Source: Gramella sp. MT6 (GTDB lineage: Bacteria; Bacteroidota; Bacteroidia; Flavobacteriales; Flavobacteriaceae). From it: a DNA stretch of 64,000 nt. Position numbers and translations under genes: made by a program. The stretch lies in NCBI RefSeq assembly GCF_019357415.1, contig NZ_CP048410.1, positions 930,001 to 994,000 on the forward strand. The letters run 5' to 3'. The notes under the pieces are model-generated. The model saw only the letters and a program-made list of their open reading frames with translations, made no database searches and had not been told where the DNA came from. This document shows positions 7,764 through 16,459 of the stretch, in pieces (position 1 is the first letter of the stretch; each line of letters begins with the position of its first letter).

Positions 7764-8396
7764 ATGAAAACTAACTATTTAGGCCTGGCCTTAATTGCCG
7801 CTTTGGGTTTCACTTCCTGTCAATCTGATGTTTCTTCAGAAAATCCTGAAGAAGTGCTGGAAATTCAGAATTCTGAAAAAGAAAAACCTCATGATGCAAA
7901 CAAATTGCATATTCCACTTATTGTTGGGGGAGATTCTGAGATCGATGGTTACCGACTGCACGATGCCGGAACTTTTGCCGGTTCACTGGCAGATTGTGAC
8001 ACTTATGTTCACTATCATGGGCCTGAAGAACTAACAGTTTTTGAGGACGAACCGCAATCCTATCACGGAGAGATCGAACTTACCAGTCTTGCTTTAAATG
8101 ACCAGCTTAACATTTGTGGTACATTTAAGGTAGAAGAAAATATCGGTATTAACTATGCCGGAGTTCTTAACCTTGGTGGAGACGCCTGGATTGGTGGAGA
8201 TGTAACCGTGATCTACGGTGGTCATTTAACTGTACAGGGAAAAATAACCATAGAAGGTGACCTGGTATTAAAGAAAGGTGCAACTTTGGAATTCCTTGGA
8301 GAGGATGACTCTATCGAAGTTCTTGGAAAAGTTAAGATCGCTAAGAAAGCGATAATTAACGGTGACTTCACTGATGTTTCCAATAAAATAAAATAA
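7764..8396 (+). CDS. Secreted lipoprotein with bactofilin-like repeat domain
   Basis: The signal peptide ends in a lipobox FTSC (Cys19), so this is an exported lipoprotein. After a polar linker, residues from about 80 to 210 form a run of short beta-rich repeats built on GxLxVxGxxxIxGDLxLKxGA, reminiscent of a right-handed beta-helix such as bactofilins. The same domain, with CGT/CGD near its middle and a closing DVSNKIK/DLNNKFD motif, ends the next gene's product. A clear terminator follows at 8417-8447. The function is unknown. Confidence 0.65.
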   Translation: MKTNYLGLALIAALGFTSCQSDVSSENPEEVLEIQNSEKEKPHDANKLHIPLIVGGDSEIDGYRLHDAGTFAGSLADCDTYVHYHGPEELTVFEDEPQSYHGEIELTSLALNDQLNICGTFKVEENIGINYAGVLNLGGDAWIGGDVTVIYGGHLTVQGKITIEGDLVLKKGATLEFLGEDDSIEVLGKVKIAKKAIINGDFTDVSNKIK

Positions 8397-8416
8397 TTCT
8401 ACTTACATAAATAGAG

Positions 8417-8447
8417 AAAAAAGGCTGGTCAATGACCGGCCTTTTTT
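8417..8447 (+). terminator. Intrinsic terminator
   Basis: The hairpin AAGGCTGGTC-AAT-GACCGGCCTT, with A and T runs on its flanks, follows the 210-residue lipoprotein gene by about 20 bp. One G-T pair interrupts the stem. Confidence 0.85.
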
Positions 8448-8577
8448 ATTGGAAAGAATTTTCCTATACGTCTTTTCTTACACTTTATCGAATAGTCCTG
8501 CCGTTTAAAGAGTTTATAGTTATTATCCCGGCCTAATTACTATTTTTAGCCGTCCAAATACCAAATCTAAAATATTT

Positions 8578-10269
8578 ATGTTTAAAAGATTACTTGCATT
8601 AAGCCTGTTTTCGGCATTAATTTTCACATCTTGTGAGAAAGACAGTCCTGCCCCAGATAATCCTGCACAGGATTTCAAAATCTCCAGAGACGCTTCTGAA
8701 TTGCAAGGAGCTATCAATTTCAATGAGACCGGAGTTATTGGTGTAGCAAATATAAATATCACCAGAGGTGCAGAAGCAGCCTCGGTTTTCGGGATAGAAC
8801 AGATCGCCTTCGTGGAGCCACCAATTGTTGATGGAACTACCTTACGTGCAACTCATGTAGACGTAAAAGGAAATTTTGCCTATGTGTCCTACAATAAAGA
8901 AGGTGCTACTTACCTTGGTGCTGTAGATGTAATAAACATCCAGGACAAGTACAGCCCGGTGTTAGTAAACAGAATGACTACTTCAATTGCTGATATAAAC
9001 TCTCTGTTTGTAGACGCTAATGATCAACTAGTAATAACTGGGGCTTCTGCAAAAAACAATCGGGGCACTGGACAACATACTATGTTGGCCTATTTTAACC
9101 TTGAAAATGGTAACCTCCCTTCTACTTTAGTAAGAGAAGCAACAGATATTAGAGTAGATGTTAATTACAACCTTGATTTTGGTAATACCGGTAATGCAGG
9201 GGTGCATATTCTGCCTTACAATGGTTATGCAATTTCAGTAAGTGGAGATGCTGGGGCGATCACTAAATTAGAATATCCTGGAGCCTTAACCGCTTTTGAT
9301 GGTCTTTATACTGACGAGCTTGGAGATCTTAGATATGCTGCTCTAAATAATAATACTCTGGCTGTGCTCAGCGGAGTTGACGGACTTCTGAATTTTACAG
9401 TAAACGAAGAATTCGTTCTTAATTCCAAAATTGCCACTGCTCCATTAACGGCAGAATCTAAAAGAACCATCGCCTGGTATGGTGATAATATTTTGGTTTC
9501 TGAAGGATCGCAGGGTGCAGGAATTTACAATTTCGAAGCTGGAGCAAAAATTGCCAGCCTTCCATTAAGACTACATCCTGATGCTTCAGAAATTAATCCT
9601 GAAGATAAAGTGACCAACGCAGTATCTACAGATGGTAACTTTATTTATATGGCAAACGGCGGAGCCGGTCTGGATATCATTAAACTAGGTGAAAGCTTAA
9701 ATCCTGTGGCCGAAGGTATCGCCGAGATACAGGGAAGCGCGAATTTTGTACAGGCAAAAGGAGAATATATTTATGTAGCCTCAGGAACCGGCTTAAAGAT
9801 CCTGAAGGTTATAGCTCCAATATTAGATAATGAGACAGCTAGCTTCCTTAATTGTTCAGAATATGACCTCTATACCGGTGATAAGAACTTAAATATCCCC
9901 TCTGGTGTTGAAGCTTCTTACAGCGGACTAATTAACCTGAAACATCTTAACGTTAATGGTACCCTCAACGTATGTGGTGATCTGCTGATCGAGAAGAGCG
10001 CCAATTTAAGCAGTGATTCCGCGCTTAATATGTCTGGAAACTTTAAACTTGGGAATAAGAAATCATCTGAGAATCTTGTGATCAATGCAAAGAGTTCTTT
10101 CAGAATAGAAGGAGTAATAGAAATTCACGGAGACCTTATTATTGCTAGTGAAGGAGTATTGGAATTCGTTGGTGAAAATTCAAAGATCTACGTTGCCGGT
10201 GATGTGAAGATTAATAGTGGTGGCGAAGTGATAGGAGAATTTGAAGACCTTAATAATAAATTTGATTAG
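8578..10269 (+). CDS. Lipoprotein with LVIVD-type beta-propeller and bactofilin-like C-terminal domain
   Basis: The signal peptide has a lipobox FTSC (Cys19). Residues about 95-410 contain repeated units of the form 'DVKGNFAYVSY...GAVDVINI' and 'STDGNFIYMANGGAGLDIIKL', the spacing seen in LVIVD-repeat propellers. Residues about 430-563 are a separate beta-rich domain paralogous to the C-terminal part of the preceding lipoprotein. It is likely exposed on the cell surface or in the periplasm; the ligand is unknown. It lies 182 bp behind its paralogue and has its own terminator. Confidence 0.65.
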   Translation: MFKRLLALSLFSALIFTSCEKDSPAPDNPAQDFKISRDASELQGAINFNETGVIGVANINITRGAEAASVFGIEQIAFVEPPIVDGTTLRATHVDVKGNFAYVSYNKEGATYLGAVDVINIQDKYSPVLVNRMTTSIADINSLFVDANDQLVITGASAKNNRGTGQHTMLAYFNLENGNLPSTLVREATDIRVDVNYNLDFGNTGNAGVHILPYNGYAISVSGDAGAITKLEYPGALTAFDGLYTDELGDLRYAALNNNTLAVLSGVDGLLNFTVNEEFVLNSKIATAPLTAESKRTIAWYGDNILVSEGSQGAGIYNFEAGAKIASLPLRLHPDASEINPEDKVTNAVSTDGNFIYMANGGAGLDIIKLGESLNPVAEGIAEIQGSANFVQAKGEYIYVASGTGLKILKVIAPILDNETASFLNCSEYDLYTGDKNLNIPSGVEASYSGLINLKHLNVNGTLNVCGDLLIEKSANLSSDSALNMSGNFKLGNKKSSENLVINAKSSFRIEGVIEIHGDLIIASEGVLEFVGENSKIYVAGDVKINSGGEVIGEFEDLNNKFD

Positions 10270-10291
10270 ATTCGGTTAATCTATTTCAATG

Positions 10292-10326
10292 AAAAAGCCC
10301 CGGAAAGTATCCCGGGGCTTTTTTTA
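10292..10326 (+). terminator. Intrinsic terminator
   Basis: A strong GC-rich stem AAAAAGCCCCGG...CCGGGGCTTTTT with a T run, 22 bp after the propeller lipoprotein. With A runs on the other side it may also serve the convergent minus-strand gene ending at 10342. Confidence 0.9.
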
Positions 10327-10341
10327 TTTCTAACCTTTTAT

Positions 10342-10737
10342 CTATTTAGCTAATATTCCTTTTTCCGGGATAATTGGAATTTCGGCGGAAGTACTTTCTT
10401 TAATTGTATTCGGCTTAAAAAGAAAGGTCTTTTCCATCATTTTTGAACCTTGAAAATAAGTAACCTTAAATTCATTGTTCAATTGGAGAACATCATCCTG
10501 CAAATACTCGACCTTCGCAAAGCTTTTTGACGGCAATACTTCGATCTTGTGACGCATTAGCGAAGTTTCTCTTTTCTTATCAAATCCCTTAGAAACTATA
10601 AGAACCATTTCCAGAGGCGCACCGGTATCATTAATTAAATACACATTCCATTCATAGGCTTCGAATTCTTCATTGAAGACCTTTACCGCGGCAACGTGCA
10701 CATCCTTAACTTCTGGTATCTCAATATCCTTTTTCAA
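10342..10737 (-). CDS. Conserved hypothetical protein in the pheS operon
   Basis: The 131-residue product (DIEIPEVKDVHVAAVKVFN...) has no signal or membrane segment and looks like a small beta-rich protein. I do not recognise a named family; similar proteins occur beside pheS in flavobacteria to my knowledge. The start codon is TTG at 10737, overlapping the TGA stop of the upstream 58-residue ORF (TTGA), which points to translational coupling. No function is proposed. Confidence 0.65.
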   Translation of the reverse strand: MKKDIEIPEVKDVHVAAVKVFNEEFEAYEWNVYLINDTGAPLEMVLIVSKGFDKKRETSLMRHKIEVLPSKSFAKVEYLQDDVLQLNNEFKVTYFQGSKMMEKTFLFKPNTIKESTSAEIPIIPEKGILAK

Positions 10738-10910
10738 AATTTATCTTCAGCTTTCTTTTTTATTTTCTGCCATAGAAACCATAGGCCAACTGCAGATACA
10801 GCAAGTAAAATAAGGCCTAAAGTGATTTTAATAAGTGCGATAACGAAAGTGACATAGATAATGACGCCAAGTATAATGATAGCTAAAATTAAGACGCCAT
10901 AATTAGTCAT
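10734..10910 (-). CDS. Small (58-residue) membrane protein between pheS and the 131-residue gene
   Basis: Read on the minus strand, an ATG at 10910 opens a 58-codon frame: [16 protein letters not shown]..., two hydrophobic stretches covering about residues 5-48, then a basic tail (WQKIKKKAEDKF). Its ATG overlaps the pheS stop (TAATG) and its TGA overlaps the TTG start of the next gene (TTGA). Precise packing on both sides and a typical positive-inside tail support a real gene. It would be an inner-membrane protein of unknown function. Confidence 0.7.
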   Translation of the reverse strand: MTNYGVLILAIIILGVIIYVTFVIALIKITLGLILLAVSAVGLWFLWQKIKKKAEDKF

Positions 10911-11929
10911 TACAGCGCCGATTTAAATTGCTCAAGAAAACGAATATCATTTTCATAGAACATACGGATATCCTCTATCTGGTATAATAGCATCGCGATC
11001 CTTTCTATTCCCATTCCAAAAGCGAAACCAGAATATTCTTTAGGATCTATATTACAATTTCTCAATACGTTTGGATCTACCATTCCGCAGCCCATGATCT
11101 CCAGCCACCCGGTTCCTTTAGTGATCCTGTAATCTGTTTCAGTCTCAAGACCCCAGTAAACATCAACCTCAGCACTCGGCTCAGTAAATGGAAAATAAGA
11201 AGGTCTTAACCTTATCTTGGATTTTCCGAACAACTGCTTGGTGAAATAAAGGATGGTTTGCTTCATATCTGCGAAAGAAACATCCTTGTCTATATACAAA
11301 CCTTCCACCTGGTGGAAAATACAATGTGATCTTGCTGAAATTGCCTCATTTCTGAAAACTCTTCCCGGAGAGATCGTCCTGATAGGCGGCTTATTTTCTT
11401 CCATGTATCTTACCTGAACCGATGAGGTATGGGTTCTTAGTAAAATATCAGGATCTGTCTGAATAAAGAAAGTATCCTGCATATCCCTCGCAGGATGATA
11501 TTCCGGAAGGTTCAAAGCAGTAAAGTTATGCCAGTCATCTTCCATCTCAGGTCCCTCAGAAACATTAAAACCTATGTTCGAAAAGATCTCTGTGATCTGA
11601 TTCTTCACGATTGATATCGGGTGACGTGAACCTATTTCAACTGGTTCTCCCGGCCTGGAAAGATCCCCGTAAACCCCTTTTTCTTCCTGGCTATTTTCAA
11701 GCTCCTCTTTTAAAGTATTCACTTTTTCCTGAGCCGCCGTCTTCAATTCATTTATAGCCTGTCCAAAAGCCTTCTTTTCCTCATTAGGAACATTTTTGAA
11801 TTCAGCAAAATACTCATTCAAAATACCTTTTTTACCAAGATATTTTATTCGGAATGCTTCGATCTTGTCTTTTGTTTTAGCATTAAAGCTTTCAACATCA
11901 GCGATATGTCCTTTAATTTTATCGATCAT
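10910..11929 (-). CDS. pheS: Phenylalanyl-tRNA synthetase alpha subunit
   Basis: It charges tRNA-Phe as an alpha2-beta2 enzyme with PheT, which is not in this window. The N-terminal coiled-coil arm (residues about 1-80) is followed by the class II core: [11 protein letters not shown], motif 2 [25 protein letters not shown] and motif 3 [15 protein letters not shown]. The length of 339 is normal. It heads a three-gene minus-strand unit with the small membrane protein and the 131-residue protein. Confidence 0.96.
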   Translation of the reverse strand: MIDKIKGHIADVESFNAKTKDKIEAFRIKYLGKKGILNEYFAEFKNVPNEEKKAFGQAINELKTAAQEKVNTLKEELENSQEEKGVYGDLSRPGEPVEIGSRHPISIVKNQITEIFSNIGFNVSEGPEMEDDWHNFTALNLPEYHPARDMQDTFFIQTDPDILLRTHTSSVQVRYMEENKPPIRTISPGRVFRNEAISARSHCIFHQVEGLYIDKDVSFADMKQTILYFTKQLFGKSKIRLRPSYFPFTEPSAEVDVYWGLETETDYRITKGTGWLEIMGCGMVDPNVLRNCNIDPKEYSGFAFGMGIERIAMLLYQIEDIRMFYENDIRFLEQFKSAL

Positions 11930-12006
11930 AGGTGATTTCGTTTCGGAAGCGCAAATTTAATAAAATTTAGAGCTAAACCTCCCCTTTTAAGGCCTTATTG
12001 TATTTT

Positions 12007-12702
12007 CTATTTATCTGAAGAAACCTCCAACGGGGTAAGTTTATCATTATAGATATAATTCATCAGGAAAAATACTGATACTGCCCCGAAGATATGCCAA
12101 AGCCAGTGCGTGCCCATAGGAATGATATACACGAAATTGTCCAGTATCCTGAAGCTTATGGCTAAACCAAAACTCAAAAATGCTAATAGTACGTAACCCC
12201 AGTGATGGAGTTTGGTCGTATAGAAATAGGTAATTATTGGTAGCAGTAAACCTACCACGGTTGCAATATAACCTACTGAAGTTTTTACATGTGGCGATAA
12301 TGGAATTAACCGTACTCCAAAAACCAGGAATAATATTACCAATATCAACAAAAGCCTTTTTTTCTTACTAACCCGCAACTTTACCGCATAATAGACCGAC
12401 ACTGCCAGGCAAAGTATCACAATTGGCAACCAGTCCATGTACATCCATATATCATGACTTCGCGTGGCATGGTAAACCGTGCCTCCTATAAATCCCAGGA
12501 ATAGAACCGGGAGGCTCCAGGCTAGAAATCTATGGTTTTTATAATCTTTATAGACTTTTAAAGAAAAGTAGATAATGATCAATAAAAATAAAATATTGCT
12601 GTAAGTATTAAACGGTTCCACCGGCAGCCTTCCGGCTAATGTCTCCTGATATATGGGCCCGCTGTCCCGGGGAATAGTAAGTATAAAAGGGCACAGATTC
12701 AT
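12007..12702 (-). CDS. Ceramidase-like (CREST superfamily) membrane protein
   Basis: This 231-residue protein has about seven hydrophobic segments and the CREST/alkaline-ceramidase signatures: GTVYHATRSHDIWMYMDWLP in the middle and GTHWLWHIFGAVSVFFLMNY at the C-terminus. The His and Asp residues correspond to the zinc-binding set of the superfamily. Members are membrane hydrolases of ceramides or related amides; the substrate here is inferred only, but flavobacteria do make sphingolipids and sulfonolipids. Its ATG directly follows the TAA of the upstream 118-residue gene. Confidence 0.65.
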   Translation of the reverse strand: MNLCPFILTIPRDSGPIYQETLAGRLPVEPFNTYSNILFLLIIIYFSLKVYKDYKNHRFLAWSLPVLFLGFIGGTVYHATRSHDIWMYMDWLPIVILCLAVSVYYAVKLRVSKKKRLLLILVILFLVFGVRLIPLSPHVKTSVGYIATVVGLLLPIITYFYTTKLHHWGYVLLAFLSFGLAISFRILDNFVYIIPMGTHWLWHIFGAVSVFFLMNYIYNDKLTPLEVSSDK

Positions 12703-13059
12703 TTATGAAATATATTCCTTTTCCATAAAATATTGCACTATAGCTTCTTTCATTAACACAGATTGTTCTCCTGCCTTCAGTGTAGGTAATTGCTCCTTTA
12801 TCTTAAAATGCGGCCAGCCCTCATCATCATAAAAATCGAATTCATAATAACCATAGGGCTCCAGTAAAGTGCAAATAGCTATATGCATTAGATCCAGTTT
12901 GTGATCCTTTTTAAAACGGCGATGGGGTTGCCCAAGTTCCTGTACTCCAATAAGGTAAATTATAGCATCCAGCTCCATTATTTCACCATCTGCAAACTGG
13001 TCTGAAAGTTTCTTCTGAACCTTTTCCCATCTATCTTTTAATTGTTCGTCTCTTGCCAT
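12703..13059 (-). CDS. Conserved hypothetical protein (118 residues)
   Basis: A soluble acidic protein (MARDEQLKDRWEKVQKKL...) with a recognisable C-terminal stretch GYYEFDFYDDEGWPHFK. I know no assigned function; it looks like a Bacteroidetes-conserved hypothetical. It is translationally adjacent to the ceramidase-like gene (TAA followed at once by ATG) and divergent from cvpA with a 45-bp gap, so the promoters of both must overlap. Confidence 0.65.
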   Translation of the reverse strand: MARDEQLKDRWEKVQKKLSDQFADGEIMELDAIIYLIGVQELGQPHRRFKKDHKLDLMHIAICTLLEPYGYYEFDFYDDEGWPHFKIKEQLPTLKAGEQSVLMKEAIVQYFMEKEYIS

Positions 13060-13104
13060 ATTGCAAAGATACCATCTAGATTTAATAATTATTATATTTG
13101 ATTT

Positions 13105-13641
13105 ATGAATACCGTGGATATTATCTTAAGTCTGGTACTTTTATATGGATTAGTACGAGGCTTTTTTAGAGGATTACTGGCAGAACTCGCCTCTTTGGTC
13201 GGAATTGTCGCTGGAATTTATGGCGCCATTCACTTTTCCCAGTTTGTTGGTGATTTTCTATCTAACCATGTAAACTGGGAAGCCAGGTATATAAATCTGG
13301 CTGGTTTCGCCATCACTTTTATCGTCATAGTATTTCTCGTTTCTCTTGCCGGAAAAATGCTGACCAAAGTGGCTGGTTTTGCAGCCCTTGGGATAGTAAA
13401 CAAACTTCTGGGCGGAGTATTCGGATTGATTAAATCTGCCTTTATTGCCAGTGTGATCATTATGTTCTTTAAAGCAACTAATGAGCAGATCGAAATTGTA
13501 GAAGACCAGACCCTGGAAGAATCTGTCCTTTATGAACCGGTAGAAGAAATTGCACCAGTGATACTTCCCTCCATCATTAAACAGGTAAAAGAACGAGATC
13601 TTTTGAATGATGATGAGGAAGATCATCTTTCTATAAAATAA
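13105..13641 (+). CDS. CvpA-family membrane protein
   Basis: The 178-residue protein starts with VDIILSLVLLYGLVRGFFRGLLAELASL, the CvpA hallmark, and contains four hydrophobic helices followed by an acidic cytosolic tail rich in Glu. In E. coli CvpA is needed for colicin V production; the general role is membrane-related and still unsettled. Downstream is an inverted repeat (13645-13676) shared with the convergent carbonic anhydrase gene. Confidence 0.85.
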   Translation: MNTVDIILSLVLLYGLVRGFFRGLLAELASLVGIVAGIYGAIHFSQFVGDFLSNHVNWEARYINLAGFAITFIVIVFLVSLAGKMLTKVAGFAALGIVNKLLGGVFGLIKSAFIASVIIMFFKATNEQIEIVEDQTLEESVLYEPVEEIAPVILPSIIKQVKERDLLNDDEEDHLSIK

Positions 13642-13644
13642 GAA

Positions 13645-13676
13645 ATCCGGGAAATAGCTTTAGCCATCACCCGGAT
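13645..13676. terminator. Hairpin between convergent cvpA and carbonic anhydrase genes
   Basis: ATCCGGG and CCCGGAT are perfect 7-bp arms with an 18-nt loop. There is no T run, so it is a weak or bidirectional terminator at best. Confidence 0.4.
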
Positions 13677-13701
13677 AATTCTTGATCTTAATTGTTATTT
13701 C

Positions 13702-14325
13702 TTAAAGCAGAGTAACTTTTCCCGTAGAGATAGAATATACTCCTCCTACGATCTTAATTTCTCCATTTTCCTCCATTTCCTTTAGGATAGGGCTTTTTTC
13801 CCTGATCCTGTTCATGGTTAACTTAACATTGTTTTCCACAACACCGGCAACAAAAGAATTGTTCTTTGAACTTCTTTCACCATCGGTTTCAGTTGCCTCT
13901 ACAGCCGGCTTAATATTGCTTAACAGGTGTGTTATATTACCAAGTTCTACATTGTCACAGGCAGCTTTTACAGCACCACATCCTTCATGACCCAGCACCA
14001 TTACTAATTTGCTACCGGCAACCTTACAGGAATATTCCATACTTCCTAGAATATCGGTATTCTCAAAATTTCCTGCCACCCGAGCTACGAATATATCTCC
14101 GATTCCCTGATCAAAAACGGTCTCTACGGCAACTCTTGAATCTATACACCCAAGAATTACAGCTTGCGGCCATTGCCCGCCACTTGTTTTTTCAATTTGC
14201 GAACTATAATCCCTTTCATGCATCTTATGTTCTGTGAACCTTTTGTTCCCAGCCATAAGATCCATCAATACTGAATCTGGAGTTAGTTTATCCTGTTTTT
14301 CTTTATTTATTATCTCTTTGATCAT
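13702..14325 (-). CDS. Beta-class carbonic anhydrase
   Basis: It interconverts CO2 and bicarbonate. Zinc and catalytic residues are in place: Cys60-Ile-Asp62-Ser-Arg64 (the CxDxR motif) and His113-xx-Cys116 in GHEGCG. The length of 207 fits the beta class. The gene is 58 bp downstream of the SulP transporter on the same strand. Such pairs are widespread in marine bacteria and suggest that imported bicarbonate or sulfate flux is linked to CO2 hydration. There is no signal peptide, so it acts in the cytosol. Confidence 0.92.
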   Translation of the reverse strand: MIKEIINKEKQDKLTPDSVLMDLMAGNKRFTEHKMHERDYSSQIEKTSGGQWPQAVILGCIDSRVAVETVFDQGIGDIFVARVAGNFENTDILGSMEYSCKVAGSKLVMVLGHEGCGAVKAACDNVELGNITHLLSNIKPAVEATETDGERSSKNNSFVAGVVENNVKLTMNRIREKSPILKEMEENGEIKIVGGVYSISTGKVTLL

Positions 14326-14383
14326 ACTATTTTATTTTATTTATCAATTAGAAAGAAAACTCTCTAATTTTTCCGTTTTCAAT

Positions 14384-15961
14384 TTAAGCTGGTTTTTTAT
14401 CTAATTCAAAAAATTGCAGATAACTCTCCGGATTTTCTACGGTCCCTCTTTCAGAAATTATTTTTATATCAATATTCTTCTCTGCGGCCTTAATTTTGAA
14501 ATCATCTAGAATTTCGATAATGTCTCGATCGAGATATCTCGTCTTAGTGACATCCATAATAAGATAAGAATTCTCTTCAAGATTATTCAACTCTTTTAGA
14601 ATGGCACCTTTGTTAATAAAAGTCACCTCTTCTGCCAATCTCATCTTTACGGTCTTACCACCGTTTTCCACATTTTCGATATGAAGGAAGTAAGAATTCT
14701 GGTAACTTTTTATCAGGATTACAACGATTCCAACTATAAGTCCAAGGCTTATTCCTATTAATAGATCTCCAAATATGATACCTACAATCGTAACCATGAA
14801 CGGAACGAATTGCTTCCATCCAGCCTTATACATCTGTACAAATAATGCCGGCTTGGCAAGTTTATATCCAACAAGGAAAAGGATCGCTGCCAATACTGAA
14901 AGTGGAATATAATTAAGGATATTTGGGATGATAACCACAGAAATCAACAGTAAGAATCCGTGTAGGATCGCCGACATTTTTGTTTGTCCTCCAGATTGGA
15001 TATTCGCTGAACTTCTAACGATCACCTGTGTAATTGGTAATCCCCCAACCATACCAGACATTAAGTTACCTGTTCCCTGAGCGAAAAGCTCACGGTTAGT
15101 TGGTGTGGTTCTCTTATGAGGATCCAGTTTATCTGTTGCCTCTACACATAATAGAGTTTCAAGACTGGCTACCAACGCAATGGTAAAACCAGTGATCCAG
15201 ATCTCCATAGTACCTATCATTTCAAACGAAGGCAGAGTAAACTGACCTACAAACGAATCGAAACTATCTGGTACAGGAACATTTACAAGATGATCTGCAG
15301 AAATTCCAAAGGTTTCAGAATCTCTGGTTAAAAGATAATATATTATACCAACAGCTACTGCTACCAAAGGCCCCTGAACTAGTTTAAAGAATTTACCTTT
15401 ATTAGAAAGCACCGCCTCCCAGAGTACAAGGATGGTCATACCAATAACAGCAATAAGTGTAGCTCCCGGGCTAATATTATTCAGCGCATTAAATAACTCA
15501 GAAAAGGTATTTTCTCCATCTACCTGAAAAAAGGCCCAGTCGCCCTGGGGATCTCCGTCGTAACCAAAAAAGTGTGGGATCTGTTTCAGGATAATAATGA
15601 TCCCGATACCTGTAAGCATCCCCTTAATAACACTATTTGGAAAGTAATATCCAATAATACCTGCTTTGAGCAATCCAAAAACAATCTGGATAGCACCACC
15701 AATCACTACCGCAAGTAACAGGTTCTCGTATCCTAATTTTGAAATTGCGGCAAGTACGATAGCTGCAAGTCCTGCCGCAGGACCACTAACTCCAAGACTG
15801 GAACCACTAATAGCACCTACTACGATACCCCCAATTATACCGGCTATTAATCCTGAAAATAAGGGAGCTCCACTGGCTAATGCAATTCCTAAACATAAAG
15901 GAATAGCAACAAAAAACACGACAATACTTGCCGGAAAATCTTTATTAAGATGTTTGAACAT
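14384..15961 (-). CDS. SulP-family anion transporter with STAS domain
   Basis: The 525-residue protein has an N-terminal SulP core of about 10-12 membrane helices (signature FPASIVVFFVAIPLCLGIAL, then GVSGPAAGL) and a C-terminal cytosolic STAS domain from about residue 430 (LIMDVTKTRYLDRDIIEIL). SulP proteins move sulfate or bicarbonate. The following carbonic anhydrase gene argues for bicarbonate (BicA-like) as substrate, but that is inference. The length is normal and no residues are obviously missing. Confidence 0.88.
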   Translation of the reverse strand: MFKHLNKDFPASIVVFFVAIPLCLGIALASGAPLFSGLIAGIIGGIVVGAISGSSLGVSGPAAGLAAIVLAAISKLGYENLLLAVVIGGAIQIVFGLLKAGIIGYYFPNSVIKGMLTGIGIIIILKQIPHFFGYDGDPQGDWAFFQVDGENTFSELFNALNNISPGATLIAVIGMTILVLWEAVLSNKGKFFKLVQGPLVAVAVGIIYYLLTRDSETFGISADHLVNVPVPDSFDSFVGQFTLPSFEMIGTMEIWITGFTIALVASLETLLCVEATDKLDPHKRTTPTNRELFAQGTGNLMSGMVGGLPITQVIVRSSANIQSGGQTKMSAILHGFLLLISVVIIPNILNYIPLSVLAAILFLVGYKLAKPALFVQMYKAGWKQFVPFMVTIVGIIFGDLLIGISLGLIVGIVVILIKSYQNSYFLHIENVENGGKTVKMRLAEEVTFINKGAILKELNNLEENSYLIMDVTKTRYLDRDIIEILDDFKIKAAEKNIDIKIISERGTVENPESYLQFFELDKKPA

Positions 15962-16092
15962 AATACACTAATATTTATCCAGTCGAACGAAATTTTGCGA
16001 CTGTAATTATTTTAAAAAAATATGCTGAGTTATCCACAGAAAAAGGGATACTATTAGAGATCAGCTACATTGATCTGTAGAAACGAATTGTA

Positions 16093-16383
16093 TTATGCTA
16101 ATTTTGGAGGGGGGGAGGAAACTGTAAGACATACATCATAGACATTTTCTTTGTAATAATGCCCGTCTGTTTTTCTTATCTGGAGAAAATGTATGCTTTC
16201 ATAATTAGAATCCATCTCTTCGATATTGTATTCGAATGAGATCTGGTTCTTAGAAGAACTCTCTTCTTCATTTACATTATATGCAATAGAAATATCAACA
16301 TTCCTGTCTAACAAAGCAACTACGCTTGGTGTAAACAGAAAGCTGATAAACAAAAAAGAAAGTATATAAACAAATTTCTTCAC
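16093..16383 (-). CDS. Small exported hypothetical protein
   Basis: The 96-residue product has an N-terminal hydrophobic signal (KKFVYILSFLFISFLF) and a polar mature part with no known motif. Near its C-terminus the coding strand has seven C in a row (16109-16115), encoding PPP, a tract that could slip. It stands alone, 76 bp upstream of nothing related. It may be lineage-specific; I cannot assign a role. Confidence 0.45.
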   Translation of the reverse strand: MKKFVYILSFLFISFLFTPSVVALLDRNVDISIAYNVNEEESSSKNQISFEYNIEEMDSNYESIHFLQIRKTDGHYYKENVYDVCLTVSSPPPKLA

Positions 16384-16459
16384 GGTATCAAAAATAGGGT
16401 TTTTCTAGAACATCTAAAAAACTTAGACCATCCCTATGGAAAATGAATGTAAAGAATAC

